NCBI GenBank assembly: GCA_050260015.1 | Contig: JBLNBN010000029.1 | Location: 62,001-126,000, forward strand | Length of the DNA stretch: 64,000 nt | Reading direction: 5' to 3' | Source of the DNA: JBLNBN01 sp050260015 | GTDB lineage: Bacteria > Bacteroidota > Ignavibacteria > Kapaibacteriales > UBA2268 | Part shown: piece by piece, positions 17,171-24,128 of the stretch | Layout of the letters: each line of letters begins with the position of its first letter | Numbering within the stretch: the first letter of the stretch is position 1 | The notes under the pieces: model-generated | Told to the model about the DNA's origin: nothing | Database searches by the model: none | Seen by the model: the letters and a program-made list of their open reading frames with translations, nothing else | Position numbers and translations under genes: made by a program

Positions 17171-17608
17171 ATGGCATACTCGACTGTAAACGATTTGCTG
17201 AAGGAATTTTCCCGGGCGGAGCTTGCCCGGCTGACGGGCGATCCGACGGGCCAGGCTATAGACGAGGAGCGTTGCGCGCAGGCGATCCGCCACGCCGACG
17301 CCCTGATCGACGCATACCTCTACGGCGCTTATACTTTCGAGGGCGGCGAGGAGACGCCGAGCCTGATTAATAAATTATCTATAGAGCTGGCAGTGGCGAA
17401 GCTCTACGACTACTCCTACCGCTCGGGCGCCGTGCCGAACTCCGTCGTTTGGCGCAAGCTTGACGCGCTGAAGGCCTTGAAGGAGCTTGCCGACAGCAAG
17501 ATAACGCTGCCCGGCTCGCAAAAGGGCTCTAACGCCCCGCCCTTCTTTACGGCTGCGCGCACGGGCGAGGGTAAGGAATTTTCTGAATTATTCGGGGAGG
17601 AAAATTGA
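17171..17608 (+). CDS. DUF1320 phage head-tail adaptor-like protein (Mu gp36-like)
   Basis: A 145-residue protein matching DUF1320: MAYSTVNDLLKEF at the start, then a helical core (AQAIRHADALIDAYLYGAY) and the conserved LSIELAVAKLYDYSYRSG with KLDALKALKELADSKITLP. In Mu-like phages the gene follows the major capsid gene and the product joins head to tail. GGAG is six bases before the ATG. Its presence suggests the cassette came from a tailed phage even though no tail genes remain. It ends one base before the next gene. Confidence 0.75.
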   Translation: MAYSTVNDLLKEFSRAELARLTGDPTGQAIDEERCAQAIRHADALIDAYLYGAYTFEGGEETPSLINKLSIELAVAKLYDYSYRSGAVPNSVVWRKLDALKALKELADSKITLPGSQKGSNAPPFFTAARTGEGKEFSELFGEEN

Positions 17609-17609
17609 C

Positions 17610-17888
17610 ATGTTGAATTGGATAAAGAGGAACGGGGCATGGCTGGCGCTGGCCTTAATCGCGGCTGCTCTATGCCGACCGGAAGCGACGGAATTGAGAA
17701 TAGCGCTTTTGGCGGCTCTTTTCGAGGCCCTTGCTATAGCTGTTTCGGGAGTCGCGCTCTACGCCTATACTAAAATTGATTTCCTTCGGGCGGACTGGCG
17801 GGAGGTCACCGCGCACGTTTTCTTAGGAGTGCATATCTGCCTGGGGCTCGTCGCGATGGGGATTTTCTTCGCGCAGCCGGCCTGGTAA
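17610..17888 (+). CDS. Small three-helix membrane protein, holin-like
   Basis: A 92-residue protein with three hydrophobic segments (about 10-25, 29-53 and 67-88). No family is recognised. Size, topology and position directly before a secreted CHAP endolysin suggest a holin, which forms the membrane lesion that times lysis. The ATG comes two bases after the DUF1320 stop, so translation is probably coupled. An unrelated small membrane protein remains possible. Confidence 0.55.
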   Translation: MLNWIKRNGAWLALALIAAALCRPEATELRIALLAALFEALAIAVSGVALYAYTKIDFLRADWREVTAHVFLGVHICLGLVAMGIFFAQPAW

Positions 17889-17908
17889 GGATCTTAAGGA
17901 GGAATGCT

Positions 17909-18502
17909 ATGAAAAAGATAATTGAATTTATTCTATTTATATTCTTCGCGGCGGCGGGCTTGCGCGCCGCCCCGGGGAGGCTGGAGACGCCCGCGAACGC
18001 GCGGCTGCTGGAGAGATCCTTGTCGCTGGCGAGAGCGGAGGCGGGCGTTTTTGAAAAAACTAATAACAACGACGGCGGGGTTGAAAAATACCTCGCCGCC
18101 GTAGGGCTGAGAAAGGGCGCGAAATACTGCGCCGCCGGGCAGTACTGGGCGTTCGCGCGGGCGGCGAAGGAACTAAATTTGCCGGGGAGTTCAATACCGA
18201 TCAAGCGGACGGGCTCCTGCGCGGAGATGCTTCGCGCGGCGCTCGGGAAATCTATTAAATCAATTAGGGAAATAGGTCGGCACGATCTGCTCTTTTGGCG
18301 CGGCGCGCGCGGCGGCCACGTCGAGCGGGTCCTCGAAAGGCTTCCGAACGGCTCGGTAAGAACTATAGCGTTCAACGTATCGGGAATTGTCGCGGGGAAA
18401 AGGCGCGAAGGAGTATTTATCAAAACTAGAGATTTGCGTTCGCCGCTCGCGAGGATGCGTTTCGTATGCGCAATAGGATTCGTTCCTAAGGGGGAGTTAT
18501 GA
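17909..18502 (+). CDS. Secreted CHAP/NlpC-like peptidoglycan hydrolase (endolysin)
   Basis: A 197-residue protein with an N-terminal signal segment (MKKIIEFILFIFFAAAGLRA) and a CHAP/NlpC-P60-like core. The probable catalytic Cys is C74 in KGAKYCAAGQYWAF, the His is H137 in RGGHVERV after HDLLFW, and an Asn at 156 (AFNVSG) may complete the triad. Such enzymes cleave the peptide stem or crossbridge of peptidoglycan. A GGAGG ribosome site precedes the ATG. The signal segment suggests export by Sec or a signal-anchor-release mode, and the holin-like gene lies 20 bp upstream. Its stop overlaps the next ATG by four bases. Confidence 0.7.
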   Translation: MKKIIEFILFIFFAAAGLRAAPGRLETPANARLLERSLSLARAEAGVFEKTNNNDGGVEKYLAAVGLRKGAKYCAAGQYWAFARAAKELNLPGSSIPIKRTGSCAEMLRAALGKSIKSIREIGRHDLLFWRGARGGHVERVLERLPNGSVRTIAFNVSGIVAGKRREGVFIKTRDLRSPLARMRFVCAIGFVPKGEL

Positions 18503-18846
18503 CGCCGATGCCCATAATCCAGGACGCCCCGCTAACGGAGCCGTTCTCCTCGGAACTGATTCCTATGACCCGGAAGAAGATGTCGGGCGCGGAAGAGAAC
18601 CTGGTCTCGTTCCAGGTCGAATGGGACGGCGGCGAGGGGGAGGCGCCCTTCGGCAGATTGGATATATACTTGACCTCCGGCGGCCGCTCGAAAGTTAAAA
18701 CTATCGACTTCGATCTCTCGGAGCCTTCGAACCTCGACGACGCTTTGCTTATTTACTTCAGGGCCGGGGCTGAATTCATGCGCCTCGTCTATACGCCGCT
18801 CGGCGCGACGGCGGGCGAGTGGTCCTTTACCGTTAATTATAATTAG
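18499..18846 (+). CDS. Uncharacterised phage-cassette protein
   Basis: A 115-residue protein with no family I recognise. It is acidic, without signal peptide or membrane segment, and its C-terminal half looks like beta strands (RLDIYLTSGGRSKVKTIDFD, GEWSFTVNYN). It overlaps the endolysin gene by four bases and is followed by GGAGG before the next gene. The beta-rich character fits a minor structural protein or fibre, but this is only a guess from position. Confidence 0.5.
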   Translation: MTPMPIIQDAPLTEPFSSELIPMTRKKMSGAEENLVSFQVEWDGGEGEAPFGRLDIYLTSGGRSKVKTIDFDLSEPSNLDDALLIYFRAGAEFMRLVYTPLGATAGEWSFTVNYN

Positions 18847-18855
18847 GAGGGAGCT

Positions 18856-19305
18856 ATGCCAATATTAGTCTTTCCTCCGAACTGCTCTGGAATAACTTGG
18901 AGCGCCATAGGCGGGGAACTCTCCGGGAACGCCGCCCTTTGGCGGGCGTTGAACGCGCCGCGCGAAGCCGCGAGGGAAATTACGTTTCAAAAGCGGGGAT
19001 CGGTTTCGGCCGACCCCGCCCCGGGCGGCGCTTTTTTACCTATTATAATAACTTCCGCTTGCCGGGCGGAGGGAGTATTTTCCAGGCTGGAGAGCGGCTC
19101 GGCGGTCTGCTCGGTTTATTTGAACGGGGCCCCCGCTCCTATCTTCCAGAATTTTCCCGTTTCAACGCAAATCAGTTCGATCGAGGGCGAATTGGAATTG
19201 AGCGCCGGCGACCTGTTGGGAGTAAAAGTCGAAACTATTTCAAACGACCCCGCAGAGCTGAACATATCAATTAAGATAATTAGTCTCGCGGGGGCGGCGC
19301 TATGA
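18856..19305 (+). CDS. Uncharacterised phage-cassette protein
   Basis: A 149-residue protein, probably beta-sandwich from its alternating hydrophobic strands (AFLPIIITSACRAEG, GSAVCSVYLNGAPAP, GDLLGVKVETISNDP, LNISIKIISLAGAAL). It has no signal peptide and no known motif. A phage fibre or spike-like role is possible because such proteins share this texture. GGAGG precedes the ATG and the stop overlaps the next gene by four bases. Confidence 0.5.
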   Translation: MPILVFPPNCSGITWSAIGGELSGNAALWRALNAPREAAREITFQKRGSVSADPAPGGAFLPIIITSACRAEGVFSRLESGSAVCSVYLNGAPAPIFQNFPVSTQISSIEGELELSAGDLLGVKVETISNDPAELNISIKIISLAGAAL

Positions 19306-19748
19306 AGGACGCAATTCAGATCCTGCTAGCCGCGGCGCTCGGGGCGGCTCTACTTTACCTGTTTATGGGTCGGGAAGAATCCCCAGGGCCTATCGAAACA
19401 ATGAAAATCAAACGCGACACGAGCTATATCGAGCGCATTCGCCCGCGAACCGTTTTCAATAAGATACGACCGTCGAAATTCATCCGCTCGAAGGATTCGG
19501 CGGTTGCGCCAGCGCGATTTTCGGCGACGCTCGATACGATTACTAATACCGATTCAATTACTTTAAGCTATACTTATCCAGAAAACGAATTTACGCTCGG
19601 AATTTCCCCGAAGCCCGATACGCTTCCCCGCGAGAGGATTATCCTGATGCCGGAAGAACGCAAAGAAAAGTCGAGCGGCTGGCTTACAGCGGCGCTCGGC
19701 GTAGGGGCCGCTATACTTGGGCTATTGCTGGGACTTGCAATTAATTAG
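19302..19748 (+). CDS. Bitopic small membrane protein of the phage cassette (spanin-like?)
   Basis: A 148-residue protein with a hydrophobic segment at each end (about 5-22 and 127-147) and a polar, proline-rich middle of roughly 100 residues. No lipobox is present. The overall form resembles single-gene spanins, which disrupt the outer membrane in the last step of lysis of Gram-negative hosts, but those normally carry an N-terminal lipid anchor, so the match is partial. The gene overlaps its neighbour by four bases and ends nine bases before the portal gene. Confidence 0.5.
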   Translation: MKDAIQILLAAALGAALLYLFMGREESPGPIETMKIKRDTSYIERIRPRTVFNKIRPSKFIRSKDSAVAPARFSATLDTITNTDSITLSYTYPENEFTLGISPKPDTLPRERIILMPEERKEKSSGWLTAALGVGAAILGLLLGLAIN

Positions 19749-19757
19749 GAATTTAAA

Positions 19758-20756
19758 ATGGAAACCGTAACATCCTTAAAAAAGAATTATTATGAAGGCT
19801 CCCCGAGCATCGGCTTCATGGGAGCGTTGCCGAACCCGATCAAGCTGCCGTCCGCGCGAGGGAGCCTAATGGAGAGCCTGAGGGAGCTAAAGGACGATCC
19901 GCACGTCTGGAGCTGCGTCCAATCCCGCAAGAGCGGCGCGCTCTCGGCGGAGTGGGAGATCGTGGGGCTTCATGCCGAAGAAATAACCAAAGCTCTCGAA
20001 AAGATAGACATGACGGCGTTCTTTCGCGACGCGCTCGAAGCCCTTCTCTTTGGCTATCAGCCGATCGAGATAATTTGGGAGAAGTCGGGAGATGGAATAT
20101 ACCCTGCGAAGCTGCTCGCAAAGCCGCAGGAGTGGTTCGCTTTCGACGCCGGGCGCGAGCCCGTGTTTCTATCGCGCGCGAATCCCTCGGGGGAAAAGAT
20201 CATCCCGCACAAGATGATATTCGCTCGCTACGAGCCGAGCTGGCGCAATCCATACGGCGAATCTCTTCTTGCGAAGTGCTGGCTGCCTGCTAAGTTCAAG
20301 CGGGGCGCGACGAAATTCTGGGCGACGTTCACGGAGAAATATGGAATGCCGATTCTCACCGCTAACTTCAAGCGCGGAGCGACGCAGGCGGAAATCGAAA
20401 CGCTGGCCGAATCGCTGGCGAAGATGGCGCAGGACGACGTTTTCGTTTCGCCCGAGGACATCGAAATAGAGCTGAAGGAGCCCCAGCGCGGCAGTTCCTC
20501 CGAACTCTACCGCGAATTGATAAAGCACGCCAATGCGGAAATTTCCAAGGCGATACTTTCGCAAACCCTCACGACCGAATTGGACGCGGGAAGTTACGCG
20601 GCCGCTCAAACTCATTTTAAAATTCGCCGCGAGGTGGTCGAAGCCGATTGTAAGCTGCTCGAGGGGGTAGCAACGGAGCTTTTGCGGTCGATAGCGGCGT
20701 TAAATTTTCTAGGGAAAGATGGGGCAAAATTAAAATTTTCTTTGAAAAAAGAATAA
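19758..20756 (+). CDS. DUF935 phage portal protein (Mu gp29-like)
   Basis: A 332-residue protein of the DUF935 portal family. Typical stretches are DPHVWSCVQSRKSGAL, ALLFGYQPIEIIWEKSGDGIYP, PYGESLLAKCWLPAKFK and AEISKAILSQTLTTELDAGSYAAAQTH. It is shorter than the roughly 500-residue Mu gp29, ending shortly after the core. Portals form the dodecameric ring through which DNA enters the capsid. In Mu-like phages the gene lies upstream of the protease and capsid genes, so its location at the 3' end is unusual. No terminase gene, its normal partner, is present. Confidence 0.8.
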   Translation: METVTSLKKNYYEGSPSIGFMGALPNPIKLPSARGSLMESLRELKDDPHVWSCVQSRKSGALSAEWEIVGLHAEEITKALEKIDMTAFFRDALEALLFGYQPIEIIWEKSGDGIYPAKLLAKPQEWFAFDAGREPVFLSRANPSGEKIIPHKMIFARYEPSWRNPYGESLLAKCWLPAKFKRGATKFWATFTEKYGMPILTANFKRGATQAEIETLAESLAKMAQDDVFVSPEDIEIELKEPQRGSSSELYRELIKHANAEISKAILSQTLTTELDAGSYAAAQTHFKIRREVVEADCKLLEGVATELLRSIAALNFLGKDGAKLKFSLKKE

Positions 20757-20791
20757 AATAAGTATCTTTGTGGAGTGTCATAAAACAAAAG

Positions 20792-20806
20792 TGGGGAAAA
20801 GTGGGT
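20792..20806 (+). promoter_or_regulatory. MraZ-binding boxes (TGGGN repeats)
   Basis: TGGGG at 20792-20796 and TGGGT at 20802-20806 are spaced by five bases. This is the direct-repeat pattern that MraZ binds upstream of its own gene in many bacteria. A weaker TGGAG lies at 20771-20775. The boxes lie where a -33 element would be relative to the TATATTTG at 20826, so binding would block transcription: autoregulation. Confidence 0.65.
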
Positions 20807-20825
20807 AGGTTTTCCTAAAGTTTGT

Positions 20826-20833
20826 TATATTTG
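20826..20833 (+). promoter_or_regulatory. Candidate -7 box of the mraZ promoter
   Basis: TATATTTG matches the TAnnTTTG -7 element of Bacteroidota promoters and lies 30 bp before the mraZ ATG. No TTTG lies at the -33 position; the MraZ boxes are there instead. Confidence 0.45.
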
Positions 20834-20863
20834 CGGGTAGAAAAAATTACACAACGGTAAAAC

Positions 20864-21307
20864 ATGGCATTCTTCAAAGGTCAGGAAACATATTCAATCG
20901 ACGCTAAGGGTCGGGTGAATATACCGGCTAAGATGCGTCGCAGCATCTCGCCTGAAGCGCAGGAGACATTTACCCTGACGCGCGGGCAGGAGAAGTGCAT
21001 ATTTGCCTACCCGTTGGACGAGTGGAAAAAATACGAAGAAAAGTTCGAGCGGCTCAATCAATTTGACGAGGAGAACCGCTTCTTCCTTCGCCGCCTGCTA
21101 ATGTGGAGCGAGGAAGTAACGCTCGACGCGCAGCAGCGCATAATGGCGCCGCGCAAATTGCTTGAATTTGCGGAAATAGAGAATAAAGTTTTGATAGTCG
21201 GCATGGTGGACCATATAGAATTATGGAACCCGGACAACTTTGAAAAGTACTTGAACGGCTTTGAGGCGAGCTACGAAAGCGTCGCGGCAAAAGTCATGAA
21301 TTTATAG
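20864..21307 (+). CDS. mraZ: MraZ transcriptional regulator
   Basis: A 147-residue MraZ with two SpoVT/AbrB-like halves, each with its conserved DxxxR segment: SIDAKGRVNIPAKMRR near residues 11-26 and LDAQQRIMAPRKLLEF in the second half. MraZ forms ring-shaped oligomers, binds TGGGN repeats and controls the division and cell-wall cluster. Matching boxes lie 58-72 bp upstream. It starts the usual mraZ-rsmH pair and follows directly on the phage cassette, which ends 107 bp before it. Confidence 0.95.
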   Translation: MAFFKGQETYSIDAKGRVNIPAKMRRSISPEAQETFTLTRGQEKCIFAYPLDEWKKYEEKFERLNQFDEENRFFLRRLLMWSEEVTLDAQQRIMAPRKLLEFAEIENKVLIVGMVDHIELWNPDNFEKYLNGFEASYESVAAKVMNL

Positions 21308-21328
21308 AAGATATTAAAAAGCAAGAAG

Positions 21329-22345
21329 ATGCCTGGAAAGAAAAAAAGCGTTCGCAACGAACGCAAACGCAGGCGCGATCTCGAAGCGCAGTATGATTAC
21401 CATCTGCCCGTTATGCTTCGCGAGACGCTCGACTTGCTTATTTGGGAAAAATGTGGCATTTACGTGGACGGTACGCTTGGAGGCGGCGGCCATGCAGCAG
21501 AAATCCTTGCCGCGCTAGGAGAAGGGGGAAAACTACTAGCATTCGACAAGGATCCCGGCTCGATAGAGCACGTTCGGATGAAGTTTGAGGAAGAACTTAA
21601 GTCCGCTGCTCCGCGCCTATCGCTCTACAATGAATGCTACGGCAACGCATGCGGCGTCGCACGTGAATTTGGTTTGCTCTCAGGGCTGCTGCTCGACCTT
21701 GGCGTTTCTTCGCGGCAGCTCGACACCGATACGAGGGGGTTAAGTTATCGAGTGGATTCGTCCCTCGATATGCGTTTCGGTCCCGCCGGCGAAACGGCGG
21801 AGCAATTACTTTCGCGGGCGCCCGAAGAGGAAATAGAAAGAATTCTCCGCGCATACGGAGAAGAGCCTTTCGCAAGAGTGATAGCGCGGCGTATCGTCGA
21901 AAGACGCCGCGCTTCTGCTCTTCATACAACTTTCGACCTCAGGGCTGCCGTCGAGCAGTCCGTCCCGGAATCCCAATTGTTCAAAGCGCTATCGAGAGTC
22001 TTCCAGGCTTTTCGTATTGCAGTCAATTCCGAGCTTGAAACGCTCGAACGCGCGTTGCGAGACGTTTCGGAGCGATTGAAACCCGGGGGGAGAATCGTCG
22101 TCCTTTCCTACCACTCGCTGGAAGATCGTATCGTAAAAAACGTTTTCAAAGAGCTTACCAAACACGAAAAATTCAATAAATACTCTGCGCAGGACAGTGC
22201 AAAAGGCATGCCAAAGTTCCGGCTGTTGCTGCAAAAACCTGCCGAGCCGTCGGAAGATGAAATCCTTCGAAACCCGCGGGCGCGTTCCGCAAGGCTCCGC
22301 GCCGTGGAAAAGCTTCACGTAGGAGAGCGGTCAAGCGATGACTAA
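21329..22345 (+). CDS. rsmH: 16S rRNA (cytosine(1402)-N4)-methyltransferase RsmH
   Basis: A 338-residue RsmH (MraW). After a basic N-terminal extension come the family's HLPVMLRETLDLL (about 25-37), VDGTLGGGGHAAEIL as SAM motif I, DLGVSSRQLD, and the late RVFQAFRIAVNSELE and VVLSYHSLEDRIVKN. It methylates N4 of C1402 in the 16S rRNA decoding centre. The gene follows mraZ by 21 bp and its end overlaps the next gene by eight bases. The roughly 20-residue basic leader is longer than usual. Confidence 0.95.
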   Translation: MPGKKKSVRNERKRRRDLEAQYDYHLPVMLRETLDLLIWEKCGIYVDGTLGGGGHAAEILAALGEGGKLLAFDKDPGSIEHVRMKFEEELKSAAPRLSLYNECYGNACGVAREFGLLSGLLLDLGVSSRQLDTDTRGLSYRVDSSLDMRFGPAGETAEQLLSRAPEEEIERILRAYGEEPFARVIARRIVERRRASALHTTFDLRAAVEQSVPESQLFKALSRVFQAFRIAVNSELETLERALRDVSERLKPGGRIVVLSYHSLEDRIVKNVFKELTKHEKFNKYSAQDSAKGMPKFRLLLQKPAEPSEDEILRNPRARSARLRAVEKLHVGERSSDD

Positions 22346-23966
22346 TCATGCCTTTACGCTCGCCGCCGTCGCTCGCGAGCTGCGTTCGCTCGTCGGCGCG
22401 AAGGTTACCGCCGCCTATACCCAGGAAAAAGATTTTTTGGAGATCGAGTTCTACGACGGAGCCGAACTCGTTACCGTCGCCGTCTCCGCCTCGGGCAAAC
22501 GCCCCGCTATGTTTATTCGTAAAAACTTCTCGCGCGCCGCGAAAAACTCCGCGGACGTGCTCCCCGCCTTGCTCGGCGAGGTACTCCAGAGCGCGGAAGC
22601 CTCCGCGACTGATAGAATAATCAATCTTAGATTTATCAATCGAGCCGGCGTCGCCCTGCTATTCGGCCGCGGCTCAAGCAACTTTTTACTGTTGGATTCC
22701 AATAGAAAGGTTATCGACGAATTCGTTAAAAAGAATAATTCAGTCGGCAAGCCCTTTGCTATCCCGCAGCCCAACGCGAAGCCAATCGAAGAATTTCCGC
22801 CCGAAACTAAAATACTCGACGCTCTGGCGAAATCGTCCCTCTTGCTTGGCAAGCGCTATGCGGAGGAATTTTGCCTTAGGCAGAATATTCAGCCGGGGAT
22901 ACCGTTAGAAGATTTGAAACCGGAAGAATTGGGTAGAATAATCCAGTCCGCGGAGAGGTTCAGGCAGGAATTAATAAATTCCGACGAATTTTTCGTATTA
23001 AAGGACTCCTTCGGCGAGCCCGTTTTCTCGGCGACCGAATTGCAGTCATGCCCGGAAATATTTCGTAAAACCGAAAGCGCATCCGAAGCGATAGCAATTA
23101 AGCTTTCGCTCGAGTTCAGCGCCGAGAGCGCGGAGGAGCTGCGCTCGCGCTACGCGACGCCGCTGGCCCGAACAATAGGCAAGCTCGAACGCGCCCTCTC
23201 GAGCGAGGAGAAAAACCGCAAGCTCGCGGAAAATATTGAAAAATATAAACTTTACGGCGAATTATTGATCTCTCATCCCGACCAGCGCCATAAAGGAGAA
23301 AAATCGATAAATCTCAACGATTGGAGCGGTAATGAATTGACAGTACAGCTCGAGCCGCAGCTTACGCTAGCGCAAAACGCGGGAAAATACTTCGAGAAAT
23401 CCCGCAAGGCGCGCGAGGAAGCCGCCACGCTCGAACGCCGTCGCCCGGGAATGGAGCGTAAGCTCGAGGAATTTCGCCGCGCGCTTAAGGCGCTCGAAGA
23501 GGCCGACACCGGCCGAAAACTAAAGAAAATTATCTCACAGAATAAAAACGTTTTAGAGAAAATGATACGCAATCCCAAGGAAAGCGCTTCGCCCTCGGAA
23601 AAGTACCGCAGGTTCGAGCTCGAAGGCGGCTACGAACTCTACGTCGGCAAGAACGCCGCTTCGAACGACGAGCTAACTATGAAATTCGCAAAGGCTAACG
23701 ACGTGTGGATGCACGCCCGCGGCTGCCCGGGCTCGCACGTCGTGCTTCGGAACCCGTCGGGCGAGAAGCCTCCTAAATCCGTTCTAAAGCAGGCCGCCGA
23801 GATAGCCGCTTACTATTCCTCCGCTCGCAACGCCGGCTATACGCCCGTCTCGTGGACATATAAGAAATACGTTCGCAAGCCCAAGGGAGCCAATCCCGGG
23901 CAGGTAGCAATCTCCAAGGAGGAGGTGCTGCTCGTCGAGCCGAACTCCCCGGCGACCGGCGATTAA
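22338..23966 (+). CDS. rqcH: NFACT family ribosome quality control protein (RqcH/Rqc2 homologue)
   Basis: A 542-residue NFACT protein. The N-terminal NFACT-N domain carries the paired residues D92-R93 (SATDRIINLRF), which correspond to the residues needed for tRNA-guided tailing in RqcH. A long coiled coil follows at about 270-420, and the NFACT-R domain is near the end (DVWMHARGCPGSHVVLR, SWTYKKYVRKPKGANPGQV). RqcH binds stalled 50S subunits with peptidyl-tRNA and adds C-terminal alanine tails that mark the chain for decay. It overlaps rsmH by eight bases, so it is co-translated with an rRNA methylase instead of the usual ftsL/ftsI genes. Confidence 0.92.
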   Translation: MTNHAFTLAAVARELRSLVGAKVTAAYTQEKDFLEIEFYDGAELVTVAVSASGKRPAMFIRKNFSRAAKNSADVLPALLGEVLQSAEASATDRIINLRFINRAGVALLFGRGSSNFLLLDSNRKVIDEFVKKNNSVGKPFAIPQPNAKPIEEFPPETKILDALAKSSLLLGKRYAEEFCLRQNIQPGIPLEDLKPEELGRIIQSAERFRQELINSDEFFVLKDSFGEPVFSATELQSCPEIFRKTESASEAIAIKLSLEFSAESAEELRSRYATPLARTIGKLERALSSEEKNRKLAENIEKYKLYGELLISHPDQRHKGEKSINLNDWSGNELTVQLEPQLTLAQNAGKYFEKSRKAREEAATLERRRPGMERKLEEFRRALKALEEADTGRKLKKIISQNKNVLEKMIRNPKESASPSEKYRRFELEGGYELYVGKNAASNDELTMKFAKANDVWMHARGCPGSHVVLRNPSGEKPPKSVLKQAAEIAAYYSSARNAGYTPVSWTYKKYVRKPKGANPGQVAISKEEVLLVEPNSPATGD

Positions 23967-24128
23967 TTTTGATTACTGACTAATTTGTCTTAATTTCGTT
24001 AATTATTTGTTGAATTATTTTACTTTTTTTCCTTCGGGGCGGTAAATAATCGGATAATTTTATTCTATTTAAAGAGTCTTAAAGATTATATCGATTACAA
24101 ATTTCTTGGGAAAAAAGCCGGGTTTGAA

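Larger units (their letters stand above)
15041..20756 (+). mobile_element. Phage-derived head/lysis gene cassette (partial prophage or satellite)
   Basis: Ten consecutive plus-strand genes from 15131 to 20756 form a unit. Recognisable are a capsid protease/scaffold protein, a major capsid protein, a likely decoration protein, DUF1320 (Mu gp36-like), a holin-like membrane protein, a CHAP endolysin with signal peptide and a DUF935 (Mu gp29-like) portal protein. Terminase, integrase or transposase, tail, tape-measure and baseplate genes are all absent, and housekeeping mraZ follows 107 bp later. The portal gene is last rather than first, unlike the usual Mu-like order. The genes are close-packed with good ribosome sites, so apart from the capsid frameshift this does not look like general decay. 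It could be a prophage remnant, a capsid-forming satellite or a domesticated particle. Confidence 0.75.

Noticed and set aside
20757..20790. An attachment-site repeat at the right end of the cassette
   Set aside because: No direct repeat of the spacer before 15131 could be seen by eye in the short stretch before mraZ.
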